From Bacteroidales bacterium (lineage in GTDB: Bacteria > Bacteroidota > Bacteroidia > Bacteroidales > UBA932): a stretch of DNA of 37,951 nt. The stretch spans positions 1 through 37,951 of the forward strand of contig JAFLUX010000020.1 of the NCBI GenBank assembly GCA_022508605.1, written 5' to 3'. The notes below the pieces were generated by a model. The model had not been told where the DNA came from, searched no databases, and saw only the letters and a list, made by a program, of their open reading frames with translations. A program made the position numbers and the translations under genes. Positions 34,878 through 37,951 of this stretch are shown here, one piece after another. Positions within the stretch are counted from its first letter, which is position 1. Every line of letters begins with the position of its first letter.

Positions 34878-36752
34878 TTATTCTGCAAATGTAGTAATTT
34901 TCCGGCATTTATTCCGCAACCACAGGGCTATGTCTTCTTCAAGGAGCGGAGAAAGCACGGAATACACCCTTTCGTGGTAGGCATCCAGCCACTCCGTCTC
35001 CGCCCTGTCGAGCAGTTCCGTCATGAGCACCGACGTATCGAACGGACACAGAGTCAGGGGCTCGAATCCGAGCCAGCGGCCGAACTCGTTCTCTCCGGCC
35101 TCGACGCATAGCAGCAGGTTCTCGTGCCTCACCCCGTGCATGCCCTCCCTGTATATTCCCGGTTCGTCGGACAGCACCATGCCGGCTTTCAGGGGCACGG
35201 CGTTGAGGTTCTGCCGTATGTCCTGCGGTCCTTCATGCACGCCGAGGAAACAGCCTACTCCGTGGCCGGTGCCATGTCCGAAATTGCGTCGGAAGCGCCA
35301 GAGAGGCTCGCGCGCCAAGGCATCTATGCGGCAGCCGGGAGTCCCCTCCGGGAAAATGGCCATGGCTAAGTCTATGTGTCCTTTCAGCACGAGGGTATAG
35401 TCCTCCGCTTCAAGCGCCGTGCAGTCTCCCAGCGGCACTGTGCGGGTGATATCCGTGGTACCGTCGATGTACTGCCCGCCGGAATCGCACAGGTACAGTC
35501 CCCTCGGCTCAAGCATGGGGGCGCCGCTATGAGGGGTGGAGTAATGCGGCATGGCCGCCCCGCTGCCGAATGCGGAAATGGTCTCGAAACTGTCTCCGAA
35601 ACAGCCCTCCTGGCGGGAGCGTAATTCGCCCAGCTTCACGGCCGCGTCCCATTCGCTTATGCAACGGTCGGCCCTCAATGATTTTTCCAGCCAGTAAAGG
35701 AAACGGACCATGGCTTCGCCGTCCCTTATGTGGGCCTGGCGCATGCCCTCTATTTCACAGGGGTTCTTTACCGCCTTGGCCATCTTGACAGGGCTTTGCG
35801 CCGGCAGCAGCACGACTCCGGCCGCCTCCATGGCACGCCCGAGCTGCATGCTGAGGTTAGACGTATCGGAGAGCAGTTTCATGCCGCCGAGGGACGCAAG
35901 GCTGCTTTCCAAATCTTCATAAGCCTCGGCCTGCACGCCGTCCGAAGCGAGTTCTTCCATGGTTCTTTCCGTATCCGGGTCTTCTATCACGCCCTTCAGG
36001 ACGAACCACGAGGCAGAGTCGCCGGTGACGAGAAGATAGCTTATGACGAAAGGATTGTACTCTATGTCCGAGGCTCTGACGTTGAGGGTCCATGCTATCT
36101 CGTCGAGTGCCGTGAGCAATATGCCGTCCGCACCTTCGGAGGCGCAGAAACGGCGGAGCATCCCGAGCCGGGAGAGGCGGGATTCTCCGGAGTCCACAGT
36201 GAACACAGGGGTCTGCGGTATGCCCGGCCGGTCTGTCCAGAGCGCCCCTATCAGGCCGGGAACACTGACCGTTATGGGGGCGGATTCGGGAACGAAAGCC
36301 GCTTCTGCCGGGTCCGTCGTCGGGCTGCCCGCGCGCATGCGGGAGGATTCGGCGGCGAAGGCGGCTTCCACCTGCGCGACGAAATCCGCAGAGGTGCATT
36401 CCCCGTCGAAAGCAAGCACAGGCTCGCAGGAGTCGGCAAAACGCGAGGCGAGCCACTGCACCGCGGACAGCTCACCCGGTACGCCTTCCCTGTGCAGTTC
36501 GACTCCGGTATCCCTGAGCTGGGATGCGGCCTGGATGAAATAGCGCGAATCGGTCCAAAGCCCGGCATGTTCGGCAGTCACGGCCACCCGGGCCGCTTCG
36601 CCGGTAAAGCCGGTGAGCCAACGAATCTGTTTGTAGCGTTCGGCAGGATACTCGCTGCCGTGCGGGTCGGACCCCGTGAATACTACGGCGTCCCAGCCGC
36701 GCGAGCGCATCATCGCCCGCAGCGACTCTATTCTTCCGGCGAAGGTGTTCAT
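34878..36752 (-). CDS. pepP: Xaa-Pro aminopeptidase (M24 family)
   Basis: This is a metalloaminopeptidase that removes the N-terminal residue before proline. The 624-residue protein has two creatinase-like N-terminal domains and the C-terminal pita-bread domain. The metal ligands are Asp423 and Asp434 (LCDSGGQYIDGTTDITR), His497 (GHGTGHGVG), Glu530 (SDEPGIY) and Glu544 (RHENLL). It belongs to the long, three-domain form. The start at 36752 overlaps the nadE stop as ATGA; a reading that begins further upstream would run through nadE. Confidence 0.93.
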   Translation of the reverse strand: MNTFAGRIESLRAMMRSRGWDAVVFTGSDPHGSEYPAERYKQIRWLTGFTGEAARVAVTAEHAGLWTDSRYFIQAASQLRDTGVELHREGVPGELSAVQWLASRFADSCEPVLAFDGECTSADFVAQVEAAFAAESSRMRAGSPTTDPAEAAFVPESAPITVSVPGLIGALWTDRPGIPQTPVFTVDSGESRLSRLGMLRRFCASEGADGILLTALDEIAWTLNVRASDIEYNPFVISYLLVTGDSASWFVLKGVIEDPDTERTMEELASDGVQAEAYEDLESSLASLGGMKLLSDTSNLSMQLGRAMEAAGVVLLPAQSPVKMAKAVKNPCEIEGMRQAHIRDGEAMVRFLYWLEKSLRADRCISEWDAAVKLGELRSRQEGCFGDSFETISAFGSGAAMPHYSTPHSGAPMLEPRGLYLCDSGGQYIDGTTDITRTVPLGDCTALEAEDYTLVLKGHIDLAMAIFPEGTPGCRIDALAREPLWRFRRNFGHGTGHGVGCFLGVHEGPQDIRQNLNAVPLKAGMVLSDEPGIYREGMHGVRHENLLLCVEAGENEFGRWLGFEPLTLCPFDTSVLMTELLDRAETEWLDAYHERVYSVLSPLLEEDIALWLRNKCRKITTFAE

Positions 36753-37495
36753 ACCGAAATCAGATGCTTTGCAGGAATGAACGCAGGGATGTGCAGGATG
36801 TCCGTCTTGAAGCGGTTGCGCCTGTGCAGGCTGTCTATCTTCGCCTTCACGGCTTCGTCTTCGCAGATGCCCTCCCGTATATACCGGTCGAGTACGGCAT
36901 AGGTGAAGCCCAGCTTGACCTCGTCGGGGGCGGAATGGGGCAGGCCGTCGTCCGGCGTCTTCCCCACCCATTTTTCAGGCAGCCCGAGCTCGCGGCCCAC
37001 CTGCATCACCTCCCTTACCACCATGCCGGCGAGCGGGGCGAACGACCCGGCGGCATCGCCGTAGAGCGTCGCATACCCTATGTAGTCTTCGCTGAGGTTG
37101 CAGGTGTTCGCCACCATTCCGTTCAGGCTCTGAGCCGCCGCATACAGCATGGCCATGCGTATTCTCGGAGGTATATTCTGCCGCGTCTGGACGGAAAAGC
37201 CCTCCGGAAGCAGGGAACCGAGGGCCGTGCATTCCGCCTCGATACGGCCTATCGGAAAGCACAGATACCTTATGCCAAGGCTGGCGCATATTTCATCCGC
37301 TTCGTTAAGGCTCTGCCCTTCCGCGGGCATGGCTATTCCGATGACCCTCTCCGGGCCGAGGGCTGCCGCGCAAAGGGCGGCCGCCACGGTGCTGTCCTTG
37401 CCTCCGCTCATTCCGAGCACGGCGCTGCAGGACGGCCCGTTGCTTTCAAACCAGGCGCGTATCCAGTCCACGCATTCGTCTTTCAAACTTTTCAT
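36749..37495 (-). CDS. nadE: NAD synthetase, ammonia-dependent
   Basis: NadE amidates nicotinate adenine dinucleotide to NAD using ATP and ammonia. The 248-residue protein has the PP-loop SGGKDS (30-35). GYATLYGDAAGSFAPLAG is the substrate-binding segment, and KTPDDGLPHSAPDE is the pyrophosphate-loop region. No glutaminase domain is attached. The ATG at 37495 matches the family start and lies only four bases after a TATCTTTG element. The preceding in-frame Met at 37522 would place that promoter inside the frame. First gene of the nadE-pepP-coiled-coil-hemW operon. Confidence 0.92.
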   Translation of the reverse strand: MKSLKDECVDWIRAWFESNGPSCSAVLGMSGGKDSTVAAALCAAALGPERVIGIAMPAEGQSLNEADEICASLGIRYLCFPIGRIEAECTALGSLLPEGFSVQTRQNIPPRIRMAMLYAAAQSLNGMVANTCNLSEDYIGYATLYGDAAGSFAPLAGMVVREVMQVGRELGLPEKWVGKTPDDGLPHSAPDEVKLGFTYAVLDRYIREGICEDEAVKAKIDSLHRRNRFKTDILHIPAFIPAKHLISV

Positions 37496-37499
37496 AAGG

Positions 37500-37507
37500 C
37501 AAAGATA
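37500..37507 (-). promoter_or_regulatory. Probable -7 element of nadE
   Basis: TATCTTTG on the minus strand, four bases before the nadE ATG. A TTTG lies 17 bases upstream, two short of the usual spacing. If used, nadE would be leaderless. Confidence 0.4.
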
Positions 37508-37515
37508 AATAATAC

Positions 37516-37546
37516 TTTGCAAATCAAAAAATTAGTTGTATCTTTG
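37516..37546 (+). promoter_or_regulatory. Promoter of the rplC ribosomal protein operon
   Basis: TTTG (37516-37519), 19 bases, TATCTTTG (37539-37546): a full consensus match. The transcript would begin near 37550, giving a leader of about 57 nt before rplC. Confidence 0.7.
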
Positions 37547-37550
37547 CAGC

Positions 37551-37569
37551 CCGCAAAACTGTATTGCGG
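37551..37569 (+). other. Hairpin at the 5' end of the rplC transcript
   Basis: CCGCAA pairs with TTGCGG around a 7-base loop, starting almost at the expected transcript end. It has no U-tract. It may stabilise the mRNA or take part in ribosomal protein feedback control; the role is unproven. Confidence 0.35.
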
Positions 37570-37606
37570 AGAATAATTTATTTATTATCAATCAATTAAC
37601 AAACCA

Positions 37607-37951
37607 ATGCCTGGATTAATTGGAAAAAAAATCGGAATGACTTCCGTTTTCAGTGCCGACGGCAAGAATGTGCCGTGCACTGTCATCGAGGCTGGTCCGT
37701 GCGTAGTCACGCAGATCCGTACAGTGGAGACCGACGGTTACGAAGCTGTGCAGCTTGCCTATGACGAAATTAGCGAAAAGCACGCCAGCGCACCCCTGAT
37801 GGGGCATTTCAAGAAGGCTGGTACGACTCCCCGTCGCAAGCTCGTCGAGTTTTCGGCTGACTTTGCAAAAGAGCTCCAGCTCGGAGAGACCGTCACCCTC
37901 GAAGACGTTTTCACCGAAGACGTCACTTTCGTGGATGTAGTCGGTACTTCC
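37607..37951 (+). CDS. rplC: Ribosomal protein L3 (5' part, runs off the window)
   Basis: L3 is an early-assembly protein near the peptidyl-transferase centre of the large subunit. The first 115 residues begin [20 protein letters not shown], the usual L3 start, and remain open to the window edge. The gene probably opens a ribosomal protein operon. In most bacteria, including other Bacteroidetes, rpsJ (S10) comes directly before rplC. Here the upstream neighbour is the divergent nadE, and a strong promoter sits between. Confidence 0.95.
   Translation, partial: MPGLIGKKIGMTSVFSADGKNVPCTVIEAGPCVVTQIRTVETDGYEAVQLAYDEISEKHASAPLMGHFKKAGTTPRRKLVEFSADFAKELQLGETVTLEDVFTEDVTFVDVVGTS

Noticed and set aside
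34865..34888. TTG start for the coiled-coil protein
   Set aside because: It would overlap pepP; the ATG at 34864 fits the spacing.

Overview
The window comes from a Bacteroidetes (Bacteroidales-like) chromosome of moderately high GC, and both ends cut through genes. The lineage call rests on several signs. Promoters match the Bacteroidetes consensus TTTG-N19-21-TAnnTTTG, and Shine-Dalgarno sites are largely absent. The arginine pathway carries the N-succinyl/N-acetylornithine transcarbamylase variant. Lipoproteins of the 6-bladed beta-propeller type are present, and a TPR / transmembrane / C-terminal regulatory-domain protein sits next to them. The genus cannot be fixed from sequence reading alone; a Rikenellaceae or related gut lineage would fit the GC.

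Layout. (1) 1-1060: the 5' part of a 23S rRNA gene on the minus strand. It has its own promoter and sits directly behind argH, with no 16S or tRNA spacer. (2) 1060-9231: a minus-strand arginine operon of eight tightly overlapping genes (GNAT acyltransferase, argG, argC, argD, argF', argB, argE, argH). It encodes the acylated-intermediate route and is preceded by a leader of about 200 nt. (3) 9219-14005: a plus-strand pair for plant or host glycans, a GH78 alpha-L-rhamnosidase lipoprotein and a GH3 beta-glycosidase, closed by a bidirectional terminator. (4) 14009-16339: split transketolase (N and C subunits) and a small membrane protein, minus strand. (5) 16351-19664: lepA, then an ECF sigma factor, a small single-TM putative anti-sigma protein and a Spy/CpxP-like periplasmic protein. 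Two copies of one ECF-type promoter motif precede the sigma gene and the putative anti-sigma gene. (6) 19669-30788: a long minus-strand unit of two tandem 6-bladed beta-propeller genes followed by tolC-like, membrane fusion and two RND pump genes. (7) 31136-32879: a divergent membrane-spanning TPR regulator. (8) 32877-37507: a minus-strand nadE-pepP-coiled-coil protein-hemW operon. (9) 37516-37951: the promoter and start of rplC (ribosomal protein L3), without rpsJ in front of it.

The most system-like parts are two. One is the divergent locus of a trans-envelope TPR regulator and paired beta-propeller proteins upstream of an RND efflux set. It is AT-richer than its surroundings and has two tandem consensus promoters in a 400-base intergenic region. 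The other is the ECF sigma / anti-sigma / periplasmic sensor cassette with its repeated promoter. The unlinked 23S gene and the rplC operon lacking rpsJ point to rearranged ribosomal loci in this lineage.
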